Source: Drechmeria coniospora
Taxonomy: Eukaryota; Ascomycota; Sordariomycetes; Hypocreales; Ophiocordycipitaceae
Direction: 5' to 3'
Assembly: GCF_001625195.1 (NCBI RefSeq)
Contig: NC_054391.1
Span: 2,449,390-2,513,389, forward strand
DNA length: 64,000 nucleotides
In this document: positions 1 through 11,737 of the stretch, piece after piece
Layout of the letters: each line of letters opens with the position of its first letter
Numbering within the stretch: position 1 is the stretch's first letter
Translations under genes and position numbers: made by a program
Notes under the pieces: model-generated
Told to the model about the DNA's origin: nothing
Seen by the model: only the letters and a program-made list of their open reading frames with translations
Databases searched by the model: none

Positions 1-65
1 GCGGCTTAGTAAGTCGCACAGATCAATTCCGGAGGATTAATTATACTCCTTCCGGGCTTATAACC
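1..65 (-). mobile_element. 5' leader fragment of a Copia element, cut by the window edge
   Basis: These bases match the leader just inside the 5' LTR of the complete Copia at 18370-25023 (compare about 24335-24403), on the minus strand. They include the same putative primer-binding site, GGTTATAAGCCC on the minus strand, directly beside the LTR. The rest of the element lies outside the window. Confidence 0.75.
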
Positions 66-702
66 TCTTGCAATTTGGGTGCGCAAGAGGAGGGGTAGTG
101 GAAGTATATCGCACGGACTAGGGAATTAATTAAGCTGTTAGTAACAGCATAAGGGGTGCCAGTTAGTAACTGGGCAAGAGTATATACTTAGTAGTACCGA
201 ATTATACAAACGAATGCAATTATTTTTCAAAAGAGAAACTATTCTAAGGGAATAGCTACTGCCTTATATAGGTGTAGAAATATAGTAAAGACTGTTCCAG
301 CTTATTCTATATAGTTCCAGCTTATTCCATAAGTAGGGTAAGCAATATTCCGACTTATTCTAAGGAGTTCCAGTACATTCTATAAGTAGGGTAAGTAACA
401 TTCCGACTTATTCCAAGGAGTTCCAGTACATTCTATAAGTAGGGTATGGAATATTCTAGAATATTCTAGAATGTTCTAGAGCATTCTGTACTATACCTAA
501 TTAGGTAAGTATCTTTAACAATAGTTTAGAGAAATAGTATGTTATATACTATTAGTCAGCTCTGTATACTTACTTATACTCTTAGTATAGTATAGTATAT
601 CTACTAGCAGTAGTACTTCTGACAGTTGCTACTAGTAGTAGCAATAATAGGATAGTATCCTATTTGGGTAGTCTTACTAGTATAAATCCTAGTATTTTAA
701 CA
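66..702 (-). repeat. Copia LTR (second copy of the family)
   Basis: This stretch aligns along its whole length with the two 620-bp LTRs at 18370-18989 and 24404-25023. It starts TCTTGC and ends TTTTAACA on the plus strand, so on the minus strand it starts TGTTAAAA. It is about 637 bp long and has the same tandem TTCC/GGAA block, TATA-like CTTATATAGG and GAA/TTC array. It appears to have inserted into an older LTR of the same family, whose 3' part continues from 703. The left target duplication is outside the window. Confidence 0.8.
449..486. promoter_or_regulatory. Heat-shock-element-like array in Copia LTR (copy 1)
   Basis: Alternating GAA and TTC triplets with 2-nt spacing run for 38 bp, with a single GAG replacing GAA near the end. 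This matches the consensus for trimeric heat shock factor (nGAAnnTTCn repeats). It is identical in the other two LTRs. Function is inferred from the consensus only. Confidence 0.6.
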
Positions 703-1210
703 AGTAGTAGTATATTGGTAAGTAGTAATACTACTACTAAGTATTGTAAATAGTAATATATAGAATAGTTTCCTATTTAGGTAGTCTTACTAATATAAAT
801 ACTAGTAATTTTAATACTCCCTTTATTTAGTTAGTAAGGGTACTACTAAATAGGAATTCTTTAAAGACCAAATAGGTTAAGGTATTATTAGAAGGGATTA
901 GTAGTAAGGGCCTTAGTAAGAGTATTAGTAGGTATTAATTTAGTATTTAGAATAATTAATTTTAGCTAAGCTACTTATTACTTCTTACTAAATATACTAA
1001 AACTTTAGTAAGGTATACTTAGTATAAGAGTACTAATTTAGGTTATTAGTATTAAAAATAAATCTATTATTATTATATAAAAGTAAAATAGGTTTCTAAA
1101 GACTTTTACCTATTTTTATAAATAGACTATTTAGCTATTTAAGTTTCTAAATTACTTTTAGTAGGGTATTAAATTCTACCTCTATAGTTAAAAGAGTAAT
1201 TATACTTACC
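703..1210 (-). mobile_element. RIP-degraded Copia 3' end (LTR fragment plus RNase H remnant)
   Basis: Bases 703-816 resemble the end of the Copia LTR. Bases 817-1210 resemble the 3' coding end of the intact Copia (19000-19400) but are nearly saturated with C-to-T and G-to-A changes and have no open frame. The right edge is where a Gypsy LTR begins at 1211, so the Gypsy copy probably inserted here. Confidence 0.65.
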
Positions 1211-4038
1211 TATTATAGTATTAGGCTTAGCCTAATATAAGAGAATAAAAGGAACTAAAGAACCTACTAAAAGGAATATATATAACTAAAAGCCCTAGTT
1301 ATTAAGTAGTTTTCCCTCCTTTAAGTCTTTTAATAAATATTATAAAAAGCTCTAAAGCAGTTACCTAATACCTTTTTAATATTTAAAGACTTTACTTATA
1401 CTAGTTAAGAGGAAGGAAAAGCCTAACTATTATAAGTTAAAGTAAATAAAGGGAAGTCTAAAACAATTAATATTTAGTAAGTTATAAAGGACTATATAGT
1501 AAAAGTCTATATAAAGTATAATTAAATATATACCTAAATTGAAATATACTTTATTTAAATCTTAGCCCTATAAAAGAATAAATAGCAATAGGTATAGTAG
1601 GACCTAAAGTACTTATTAGCCTAGCTAATAAATACCTTAATAATTAACTTTTAGTAGGAATAAACTAAGAATAAGTTAGGTATACTATAAGCCTATATTA
1701 AATATAAATTAATTTTAGTTAGGGACCTATATAATAGTAATAAGGGTACCTTTATAGCCTAAACGTTTAATATAAACTATAAGCTTTAGGTAAATAAGGA
1801 CTTTATTAGGTTTACCTAAAACTAATAAATCTTTATTTAGTAAAACCTTTTAGCTAAAGTTTAGTAATAAATTATAATATACTTCAAGGAAGGCTCCTAT
1901 ATTAGTTACAATTTATTCTAATCCCTAGTATACCTTAAATCGGCTTATAGTAACCCCTACTACTAGTAACTAGTAGTTATTAAACTAAAGGATATTAGGT
2001 AAGGGACGTTAAAGTTATTCTTAGTATTCCTTATATACTTTAAAGAAAAGCTTATACTAATAGGAGGGATATATTAGCCTAGTAAAGTAAAACTTATAAA
2101 GCTTTATATTAGGTTAACTAAAAGAATAAGGAACTATATCCTCTAGTAGGGGACTATAATAAATAATTACAATAAGGTAGTTAATATATATAAATAAATT
2201 GTATTTAAAATAAAATTATAATATATAAAGGATAAAATTAAGGACTAAAGTAAGCCTAGCTAGGGGATAGCTAAAGTAGCCCCCCGACCTAATAAGGATA
2301 GCAATACCCTAATATTAGGGGTTAATACAGTAGGCTTTAGGGCTATAGCCGGGCCTAAAGCAGCTATAACTAGGCTAATAATAAAAATAAACTAAGGCTA
2401 AAGCGGGCCCTAATAGTAGGCAAAATAGGTTATATAGGAAGAGAGAGATAGGTATAAGGCGGCCAGTATATATATCCGCTATAGGGAGGGAGGCTACTAT
2501 ATCTAATAATACCTATAATAAGCCGTAATCCTATATACCTTCAGGATAAGTATTTAGGCCGCTTAGGGGGAAGAATATATTAGTAAGGAATTAAAGACTA
2601 AGGAAAAAAAAGGAAATAAAGTACCTCTAAGCTAATGTTATGGTATCGGGCTTAGCCCGATATAGGAGAACGAAGGGAACCAAGGGACCCACCAGGAGGA
2701 ACGCATACAACTAGAAGCCCTAGTTGTCAAGTAGTTTTCCCTCCTTCAAGTCTTTTAATAAACATCATTAAGAGTCCTAGAGCAGTCGCCTAGCGACTCC
2801 GTAACAGCTAAGTCTTATATAAAGGTATAAAGGGTTAGTAGGTAAGTAGACTATAAAGAACTAAAGGAAATTTAAAAAGATTATACTAAGAATAGATAGA
2901 CTACCCTTTCTTATTATTATACTGATAAATTTTATAAAATTCCTTAATATTTAAATCGATAGTAGCTATAACTACTATAGGGCTATTAATAAAAGAATAG
3001 CCTAATACCTATAACTTAAGTTTATCCCTCTTTTAACAAAATAATTACTCTAAACGGTTATTATAATATCTCAACGGAATATAAGTAATACCTTTACCTA
3101 CCCTATAATAACTAATATAGTCCGTATAATAATTAATATAGATAGCTAGAAGAGCTTAGTACTCCTATATATTATCTTAGGCCTAAGTCGAAATACTATA
3201 TTAGGCCTACTATAAATAGAATACTAACGGATTACCTTAAATATAATAGATCGGACCCTTATAATTAGGGCAGTAAGTAATTAAATTATATAAGTAAATA
3301 ATATCTACCCTCCCGATAGGTCCTAAGAAGTATACCTTATATTAATATAAACCTTTTTATAAAAGCAATAGGAAGTACTAATAGTAATAGGCTTATAAGA
3401 AATAGTAATAAAACTATAAGGAATAGTACTATAAGTACCTAGAAGTATAAATATAATAGTAATAGCCCTACTTACTCTTCCGGTAGCCCTTTAGGACTAT
3501 ACTAATCTTTTCGATAAGGAATAGGCCTTATGCCTACTACTATACTAGGGCTCTTAGGACTACTATATCTAACTATAATAAAATAATAAGGGAGAAATAC
3601 TGTAGCTACCCTAGGGCTTACTATATAATATGCTATAAGACTAACTACTTAAAGTCTATAAATAAATTATAAACCTACTGGATAAAGAATAAATATAGGT
3701 AAGCTTATTAATAGTAGTAGTACTAATACTACTTACTAAGAAAGAAAATAAAGGGTAAAGGCTATATATAGACTACTAGGCCTTAAATAAAATTATATAA
3801 TAAAATTACTACCTATTCCTACTAGTTAAAGAAATACTCTACTTACTCTTAGAAGTATATTAATTTACTAAACTAAATATATAAGCAGTATTCTATAAGT
3901 TATATATAGTACTAAGAGACAACCTGCTTATAGTATTCCGTATATAATTTAGCCTATTTAAATAGTAACTCTATTAGGTAAAGCCTAATATCCTAATATA
4001 GGGTAAATAAGTAATTACCTAGTAAGGTAGCTTAAATA
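1211..4038 (+). mobile_element. RIP-degraded, truncated Ty3/Gypsy copy
   Basis: The left LTR is 1211-1381, a mutated form of the 171-172 bp LTR seen at 14918, 28848 and 2636. The interior aligns collinearly with 15090 to about 17510 of the large Gypsy, through gag and the first part of reverse transcriptase. Homology ends near 3975. It is extremely AT-rich and TA-rich, with no usable frame. A later solo LTR sits inside it at 2636-2806. Confidence 0.7.
2636..2806 (+). repeat. Solo Gypsy LTR with target duplication GCTAA
   Basis: A 171-bp LTR begins TGTTATGG and ends CCGTAACA. It is flanked by direct repeats GCTAA at 2631-2635 and 2807-2811. It still holds the undamaged palindrome TATCGGGCTTAGCCCGATA and many CA/TG dinucleotides, unlike the sequence around it. 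It therefore inserted after the host copy was mutated and was later reduced to one LTR. Confidence 0.9.
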
Positions 4039-4226
4039 TATTACGGACTAACCCTAGTAGGGTATAAGCAGTAGCTATACTACTAGCCCTTGCGCTATAC
4101 GGCGCCCCCTTATTGTATTTAGCAAAAGAGTACGAATTAATAAAGCTAATACAACTAGCTATACTTACAAGAGCTATTACTACTCTTCTTAACTACTATA
4201 CTTAGGCAAAGCCTAAGTATATAACT
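4039..4226 (-). repeat. Inverted, degraded copy of the 194-bp hairpin-ended repeat
   Basis: The reverse complement matches the repeat at 29359-29552. It shows the ggcgccccctt block, the paired GCATA-type arm and the terminal palindrome (CTTAGGCAAAGCCTAAG here). Transitions typical of RIP are frequent. The right end is approximate. Confidence 0.65.
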
Positions 4227-4817
4227 ATTAGTAAGCTAGTTATTAAATAAATAGCTACTAATTTAGCTTTATTTACTAATTCTTTAATAAGTATAAGAAA
4301 GAAAAAAAGAAGTAAAAAGTAAAAAGTTATAAAAAAAAGAATATATTTTAAAAAATTTATACTAATTTTTATTATACTAATAAGTACTACTCTTTTATAT
4401 TTAGTATATAGGAATGCATTACTAAGAGATATTTCATTAATTAACTATACTTATAATAGCCTATTATATTTAAGTCCTTAATATTTTAGGTTTGTTTAAT
4501 TTATTTTACTTTTAGTATTATAAACTATTATAGTAAATACTTATTGTTACTAACGTAGACCTTTAGATATTTAAGACCTTTACTTTAGTTAGTAGCTTGA
4601 ATAGTTTAATGGAATTTTTTAGTTCATGCTATTTGTTCTGCTAAGGAAGTAGTAAGAAATCGTATGGGCAGGAGAAACCACACGTGGTAGTTGACAGCGT
4701 AGGCTTTATCACCCAAAACGGAAAGGTGCGGAAAATCTCGCTACTCCTTATAATCAACACCAATCTTTTCTCGTTTCCTCTTCAACCTTCCGCACACTTG
4801 TGCCTTGTTTGTACATC
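4227..4817. other. Spacer: AT-rich to about 4620, then leader of the PRS gene
   Basis: The first 390 bases are low-complexity AT-rich sequence with no recognisable gene. Base composition changes sharply near 4620 into normal genic DNA. A CACGTG hexamer lies near 4681, about 135 bp before the PRS start codon. It could be a bHLH site, but this rests on the hexamer alone. Confidence 0.5.
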
Positions 4818-6473
4818 ATGCGCAACACACTCATATTCGCGGGCAACTCATGCCCAGCTCTCACGAGCCAAATATGTGAGAACTTGGGCATGTCACCTGC
4901 CGACGCAGAGCTAACACAGTTTTCCAATGTAAGCTTCCCGTTACTCTCCAAAGCTTGGTTTCTCACCAAGCTCACCAAGCTCACGATCTCGTTCGGCTCA
5001 GGACTAACAATTTGACAACGCAAAAGGGCGAGACAAGTGTCAGAATCTTGACTAGTGTCCGAGAAAAGGACGTTTTCGTTGTTCAGTCAGGCAGCCCAAG
5101 AATAAATGACTCCATCATGGAGCTGCTGATAATGATTTCTGCTTGCAAAGGCGGTTCGGCCAACAAAGTTACAGGTCAGTCAGCACCTGGGCTCCAGGCT
5201 GCAATGTAGTTTTGCAGCGTGCATTTTTCTGCCACCAAGCTCACTTATGCCAGCTGTTCTACCATACTTCCCGTACAGCCGCCAGTCCAAAAAAAAGTCG
5301 CACAGGGGTGCAATCACCGCGCGAATGCTTGCAAATTTGCTTGGGGTTGCCGGTGTAAAACACGTCATCACTGTGGACCTTCATGCCTCACAAATGCAAG
5401 GCTTCTTCAAGTGCCCTGTGGACAATCTTCACGCCGAACCCATCATCGCTAAATGGATCCGTCGAAATGTCCCTAACTGGCGCGAAGCTGTTGTGGTATC
5501 GAAAAATGCTGGGGGTACTAAAAGAGTCACATCACTCGCCGACGCTCTGAAGCTTAACTTTGGCCTGGTCACCACAGATAGGAAACGCGGGACAAACATG
5601 GCTGGCAGTATGACAATCAATCATCTCGACGCAGACGAGCTCCAAGATGCTCGCGGAAGTTCTCCCAACAATATTCCAGATATTGTACCTCCTGGGAATA
5701 TCGAGCGGATTTCAGCCAGAAATCCTAGGGTTGTCGCAGACTCTCGAGGTTCACCAGTTCGATGTGCTCAAGGTGTGTCGAAGCCCCTAGGCACCCTCGC
5801 ATCGTTTGCCACCGATGTAAATATCACGACGACGCGAAGTCCAGAGCAACCAGCGATCTGTGACCAAGACTACGACGATCGACGTGCACAGGAGGTGATC
5901 CACGGCCGCTTGGTCCAGGGTCACATAGTGGAGGATGACTTCCCGTCTCCGCCAAGGTCCTTGACTGAAACCAGTGTGCAGGAAGAGGACCCAATGACAG
6001 TATCTCACGCCTCATCTTTCTTCGTTCCGGAAGGGCAGGTTCTTGGTGGTGGTGGTGATCAAGCAGCCAGTTCGGACGAGGAAGACAACGTATTTCAGAA
6101 TCCAAAAGCCGAACATATGATCACCCTCGTTGGGAACGTGAGGAACCGGACCGTCTTCATTGTTGATGACATGATTGACAAACCAGGATCTTGGATCGCC
6201 GCTGCCGAGACAGTGGTGAAGAAGGGATTGGCCAAGAAAGTTTACTGCATTGCAACGCATGGCGTTTTTGGTGGAGACTGCCTGGAGCAGCTGCAGGCAT
6301 GTGAGTGTATTGATATCATCGTTGTCACAAACAGCTTCCCCATCAACCAGGACCGGGCCAAGATGACCAGCAAGCTGGTCATTCTGGATCTGTCTTTTCT
6401 CCTGGCTGAAGCCATTCGCCGCAATCACTACGGCGAGTCAATATCCCCACTGTTTCAGCATACCGGCGACTAA
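4818..6473 (+). CDS. Ribose-phosphate pyrophosphokinase (PRPP synthetase) family subunit
   Basis: Three exons: 4818-4928, 5027-5174, 5254-6473 (492 aa). Phases fit, and intron 1 has a CTAAC branch site. PRPP synthetase makes PRPP from ribose-5-phosphate and ATP for nucleotide, His and Trp synthesis in the cytosol. Family landmarks are visible: FSNGETSVRI at the first junction, [30 protein letters not shown] and [10 protein letters not shown]. Residues of about 199-374 form a non-homologous insertion, as in the longer yeast subunits (Prs1, Prs5), which act in hetero-oligomers. The PRPP-binding loop reads [11 protein letters not shown] (about 390-400) instead of the canonical DDxxDTCGT type, so this may be a subunit with weak or no catalysis of its own. 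The Met at 4818 was chosen because the family homology starts right there. Confidence 0.9.
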
Positions 6474-7868
6474 GATGCAACTAATCTGCTCTTGTTCTGA
6501 TGAGACTACGTCTGGACCAGTGCAACTGTACACACTATTCCGTGGAGCGGCCAGTTTTTCCCGTGCTGAACTTGTTTTCTTGCAAGCGTGGCGTCATTGG
6601 AAGACAAGTGGAAGACCGTCTTTGGTATCCAAGAACTGGCATGCATTGACAGAAAGCGCTGCTGCAGCGTTTCAGCATCCTACATGGAAAGGCGGTTTGC
6701 CTCGCCATCCCAGTATTGGATCCACCATCGGTCTTGGTGCATCGGTGTTTATTGTAAGAGCCGCAACGCAACTAAGCCCGTGTTTTGTTTCGACCCCAAA
6801 CTTCAATTCTCGTGTTGCCTGTTCGCCATGTCTTCGTTTGTGCCCCGGCGGTGCCATCGCTATTCGATGGCAAGGGTCCAATTCAACCTAGAATGGATCC
6901 TTAACGGAACGCCGGTAGATTGAAGTGTCATCGACCTTAGAAGGCGCCTAACCTGGATATCTCGATATCGAAGCCTTCTGGCTTGTGGGTTAGGGGCAAG
7001 AGAAATTCTCGAACATATTTGAAGTCCAGGCCCAATAGTTGCGATCTGTTGGGTGCGGTTTACTAAGTACTAAGGTACTCTCTCGACTAGAACGGTACCG
7101 CACCAACTTCGTCAGCTTCATCGACTTTGTCCGAGCTTGGGCGGGTGACACGAACCCGCCAGGTTGTGCATATATGCTGGGTTACAGCGAATGTAAATGC
7201 AGCTTTCCATAATGCACCCCACGGTATATTGAACTTAGGGATAAGGACTGGTTTCGACCTTGTTTGCAGCATGCACCCAAATCCCAAAAAGCTTCCATAT
7301 GTTTGCGCCAAATTGTATAGTTGGCCCATCCTCTTTGGAGGGTGAACATTTTGGGTTGTACCACGTACAGTAAGGGTCTTACAAATCTGGCATTGTTTAC
7401 TTTGGTGTTATGTTCTATAAAACATATAGATCTTGTAGCCTTGTGGTAATGCTCCGAAACCTGCGAGAATCGTCGCTTGCTCGACGTACAAGTTGTCTAG
7501 CAGTACGGTCCATCCCGTAATGCCAGTAATGCCGGCAGAGGTTGTAGGGGAACTGCTTCGGCAATCTATCTTTGTTTCACACTACACGAGTAATATCGAA
7601 GTCAATACAGCTGAGACTTCGTCTATTTACGGACGCAGCTTGGTATAGTAAGTTTCTCGCAAATTCCTGGGCTATGTTCATGAAACCGGTTGGTCAAGAT
7701 GGGGGAGCTGGTAGCAAGCACTGCACAAGGCACTGCGGAAGTTAGTCTCATACTACACGGTGCAGGGAAAAACTGGTGCCGAACACACAAGTACCGATAC
7801 AATCGAGGGGCACCGAGAAACCAAGCATGAGCAGGAGTCGTGAGATGGCCATGTAGCGTCAGACCGTC
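6474..7868. other. Intergenic region between PRS and SDR genes
   Basis: No conserved protein or RNA gene was recognised. Open frames of up to 138 codons at 6475-6891 follow directly after the PRS stop, lack any family signature and are most likely 3' untranslated sequence. The two flanking genes converge here. Confidence 0.5.
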
Positions 7869-9048
7869 TCAGTCGCTTTTACGGTGTATGAGGAGAGCAG
7901 ATCCCTACAGAGAGGGGTATCCTGTCAGCCAGCTCTTTCTTGGCCAACGGCTCACAATCGGTCCTCCTATCTTACCTGGTGATTGGGATAGAGGAGAGTG
8001 TCGGCGACGACAACATTTTCCCGCCGAGTTGCCGCGAATACAATAACTTCGGCAACGTCGTCCGGCGTTAAGGGGTCACACCCGCTGGAGGGAAGGGACA
8101 GATCGTAAGTCGCATTGACCGCGAAGTTTGTGCGGGGAATGCTTGGCGCGGTGGGAAAACCTACGCGTAAACGGCTTGTGCCTTGGACTTGTCACCGTAG
8201 AATCTGACGAGGGAAAAGTCCTAAGCAGAGAGAGTGAGACGTGAACAGGCTGAAGATACAGGCAAGGAGGGGACTCGATATCGACCTACCGTCTCGACTT
8301 GACCAGGGTCAATCTCGATGACCCTTATCCGGGTAGCTATGAGTTCCTTTCTCAAACTGTCGGTGAAGCTACGGACGGCAGCCTTGCTCGCGCAATAAAT
8401 GGAGCCGCCCGGGTATGGCTCTCGACCTGCAGGACGCTGAGTGATCGCCGCAGCAACAGGGTAGGGGGAGCAAATGGGGGGAACGAACCAGCAATGGAGC
8501 CAATATTGATTATGTCGCCTTTGCCGCCGTCTGGCCGCTTTTGGAAGATGGGAAGGACCGCTTGGGTAACGTTGATGAGGCCGGTAACGTTTGTAGAGAA
8601 GACAACGTTCATGTCACCTTCATCAATCTCGGGGGCCCGCGCCACACCCTTGACCAGGCCACTTTCAAGTCACAGATTAGAGTCAACAACTTTCGCAGGC
8701 ATGGCACGCAATTCAAGGGTTGGTTGCACAAAATACACACGCATTATTAACAAGAATATCGATGTCTCTCCATTCTGTGGGTAGGTTGCCGACAAAGGCA
8801 CGGACTTCGTCTGACTTGCTGACGTCGAGTTTGACGGGAAGAAGCTTGACCCCAATGCCGACCTCGTTCGCGATCTCGGTGGCGAGCTCCCGGAGAACGT
8901 CGATACGGCGGGCGGCGAGGATGAGACGCAGGTCATTTGGACAGGTACGGGCGAATCCGAGAGCGGTCGAGCGCCCGATTCCAGAGGAGGCGCCAGTGAT
9001 GAGGATGGTCTTGCCCATGAGGCGTTTGGCAGCAGCCAGAGAAGCCAT
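7869..9048 (-). CDS. NAD(P)-dependent short-chain dehydrogenase (yeast YMR226C type)
   Basis: Six exons read on the minus strand: 9048-8741, 8661-8489, 8426-8290, 8220-8165, 8084-7976, 7904-7869. They give 272 aa, close to the 267 aa of yeast YMR226C, an NADP+-dependent 3-hydroxy acid/serine dehydrogenase. The Rossmann motif TGASSGIG is at residues 18-25. NNAG spans the first splice junction, and the catalytic pair YCASK is Y171/K175 after a Ser in IGSIAG. The C-terminal [12 protein letters not shown] block also fits. Introns are 62-80 nt. The substrate is inferred from the family only; it could act on another 3-hydroxy acid. Confidence 0.88.
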
Positions 9049-10387
9049 GGGCTTGGTAATAACAAGGAAGCAGAAGGTAGGTATAAATAAAAGGAGAGAG
9101 AACTTGAATGAATCAAAGATTTTACCCTTTCACTGCCAACATAGCCTGAATGCCTAGGGTGTCAGTCGAGGATGAGAGTCAGGAAGAATGAAGTCGGGAG
9201 GGGGGTGGGATGGGGATTACCTCAGCAGAGTGTCTGTACTTATTGCCCAGTGTACAGTATAATTACTTATGCAAAAGCGCGCAAGTAATACGGAATTACG
9301 CAACATCCTCGGCCATCCTTACATAATAGCGACAGCCTAGCCACTCCTAAGTGAAGAAAGGCATCTGGGTAATAATACCCAATTACTCAGCTAGGTAGTT
9401 TTGGGTACAAGTCCTCTGTATAGAAGCACTCTATACGGAGTACTGTATGTACTGTACAGTAATAATTAATTGCCCCGTACTCCGTACATGTGCAGAAGGT
9501 ATTATACAAGTACTCCGTACTAAGTACAGTATTTACATGTAAGTACGTAGATATGCTGGTACAAGTAATAATAGTTGTTCAGTACCGTACTCTACCATCC
9601 TCGCTACATAAGTATAGATATAAGTACAGTAAGTACAAGTAGGGAGAAATAATGGAGTAAATATACTGAGAAGTACTAACAGTTATACTACACCCAAGTA
9701 CGGGAAGTACAAGGAGTACTCCGTACTTATACTTCTGTACTGTAAGTGATACTCCGTAACGTACGTAAGTACAGGAATTAAGAGGTTGTAGTTGTACGTT
9801 GCATTTGTACTTAAGTACTTAAGTACTGCAAGTAGGTTTACTCCATACGGAGCACTGTAAACACAATATCTCCACACTCACCCCACCTCTGGAGTTCCTA
9901 GTAATAGCGCAGAGTAATAATACTGGTACTTACTTACATTCAAACAGGACGTAAATCTATTCAAGTACTTACTCGTACAACTACTACAGTAACTACAGTA
10001 CATTTGCCACATTTAGTAGCAACTGATTAATACTCCATACAGTGTTGGTGAAAATATCTCGGGCACTTCCGGCCCGGCCCGGTAACGCTACAGCCACACC
10101 TCCGTTGCACACCTCTGTTGCGCTTGGTCCATCTGAACGGACGCTCGTTATTCTCAACAACGTTGCATACATGTCCAGCGTCAGCCAGCAATCTATGTTT
10201 GTACGACTGTTTCGTCTCATTTCTAGGGTTAGTTCGCTATTGCAAGGCTCGCTGCGCAGTGGCGACGAATATGGCTCTTTGGTTTGCTATTCTCGCCCAG
10301 CCGGAGGGAAAAGGTTTATCAAGGCTTGAGACGCCCGAAATCACCGCCACCGACGCTCTATTCAGATTCTATGGACTTTCTTTGGAG
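9049..10387. other. Gene-free spacer packed with GTAC/TACTCCGTA motifs
   Basis: From about 9230 to 10040 the sequence is dominated by GTAC tetramers and by TACTCCGTA or its complement TACGGAGTA (for example near 9440, 9475, 9510 and 9715), often joined into partial palindromes. No coding region was recognised. A homopolymer or simple microsatellite does not explain it, because spacing is irregular. Confidence 0.6.
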
Positions 10388-11041
10388 CTATCTAGCCCAG
10401 TGCACGTTCGCATTGTAGATGGTAACTAGGTCCTCTTTGCTCGGGATTGAACGTGGGAACGGAAAGCGGATTTTGGATCGTTCCGTACCCCAGACAGGGC
10501 TCAACTCGGCACCTGGGCAGTCGATTATGTATAAGGTGCGATGATAGCGGATAGATGCCTTTTGACCTGCTTGTACAATAACCCGGACGAAATCTTGCAG
10601 TTGGCCGAACACGCGCGGGTACATAACCACTTCGGCGTCCCCCCAGCCCTGTTTGCCCAACCCTCCTTGCCTTCGCGGATCAGTGTACCTGAAATGCCAG
10701 CCATGTACTGGGATACTCTTCTGGATCTCATACCAGAGGTTTCTACCGTTGGGCCCGAACCAAAGACCCCCCATGTCGAAGATAGAGGTTTTCTCGCATC
10801 TGCACCGTATCCACATGAAGTTGCGACTGTTGTATTCTTCCTTTGTCAGCCTGCGAGTAAACAGTTGTGCCGCCTTCTTATAAGCCAACTCCCGGTTCTG
10901 ACAGTCGTTGTTGGAGTCGTTGAAGAAGCTGTGCTCCGGCTGGCCTTGCCCACCCCATGTCGACGATGATGCGCTGGCTCCTTGCAGCCAACATGAAACG
11001 ACAGCAGCCGCCGCCACCGCCGCCTTGGCCCAGCAAACCAT
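10388..11041 (-). CDS. Small secreted protein, function unknown
   Basis: A single-exon frame of 217 aa. Residues 1-25 form a typical signal peptide: a short start, an Ala/Val-rich hydrophobic core and an ASA cleavage-like site. The mature part has four Cys (about 47, 80, 82, 175) and is rich in Trp, Tyr, Arg and Gly, with no repeats or membrane segment. No family was recognised. Small size, secretion signal, few Cys and a position next to a motif-rich, gene-poor spacer are what one expects of candidate effector-like proteins, but that role is not shown by the sequence. It lies about 700 bp from the MFS gene on the same strand. Confidence 0.65.
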   Translation of the reverse strand: MVCWAKAAVAAAAVVSCWLQGASASSSTWGGQGQPEHSFFNDSNNDCQNRELAYKKAAQLFTRRLTKEEYNSRNFMWIRCRCEKTSIFDMGGLWFGPNGRNLWYEIQKSIPVHGWHFRYTDPRRQGGLGKQGWGDAEVVMYPRVFGQLQDFVRVIVQAGQKASIRYHRTLYIIDCPGAELSPVWGTERSKIRFPFPRSIPSKEDLVTIYNANVHWAR

Positions 11042-11737
11042 CTTGTTGTCTGGGTTTCCGACTGTGTCTTGTCCGTTTTATATCGTCCTCGTTCTTCGTC
11101 TTCGTCTCGCCGTGTCACTCGTTCTCGTATCGCTCCGTCTTGATTCGGCCGTTGGTGGCCGTGCCGTTGCTACTCCGTCAAAGTGCGGTGGTGGAGAGGC
11201 AAGGGAAATACAATGCCGCAACACTAGGATGAAATTACCTTGGCACGTGTAAGTAAGCATCCTCTGGGAAAATATTGCCGTCAGAGACGACTCGCATCAT
11301 CCTTCAGCGTGTAGCCACTTGCTGCCACCAAGCTGTCGCTAACCTTGTCGCGTTCATGCGACAAACAACGCAAACAAATCACACGCATACACGTCCCATA
11401 GTTTCTGCACATTGTAATTATATTTTTGGGTGAGGACTTCAAACCTGGCCACTGCGTATCCACCCCCTTATTCTCTCCAACACGTTGAAGCTCATCCTAC
11501 AGACGCTAGTCGTCTACGTCATGTCGTGCGCATGGGTGCAACTGTAAGGGTTTACACAGTGAATGAAACCATAGATCCCTTTCATCCTGTTCTTATGCGG
11601 CCTTGCTGGACTTGCTATCAACTCTTAGGAAAAACAATCTAGCGTGGCACAAGAATTTCGGACCCCGATGGAGCGCGCTGCCTTGTCGTCGTGAGATCCA
11701 TCCAACCCTTGCCACGGTATCCTCGTGGATTGTCCAC
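11042..11737. other. Intergenic region upstream of the secreted-protein gene
   Basis: CT-rich sequence on the minus strand before 11041 looks like promoter and leader of the secreted-protein gene. The 3' end of the MFS gene bounds the other side. No further gene was recognised. Confidence 0.45.

Noticed and set aside
6475..6891. 138-codon frame directly after PRS
   Set aside because: In 3' untranslated position, no family resemblance.
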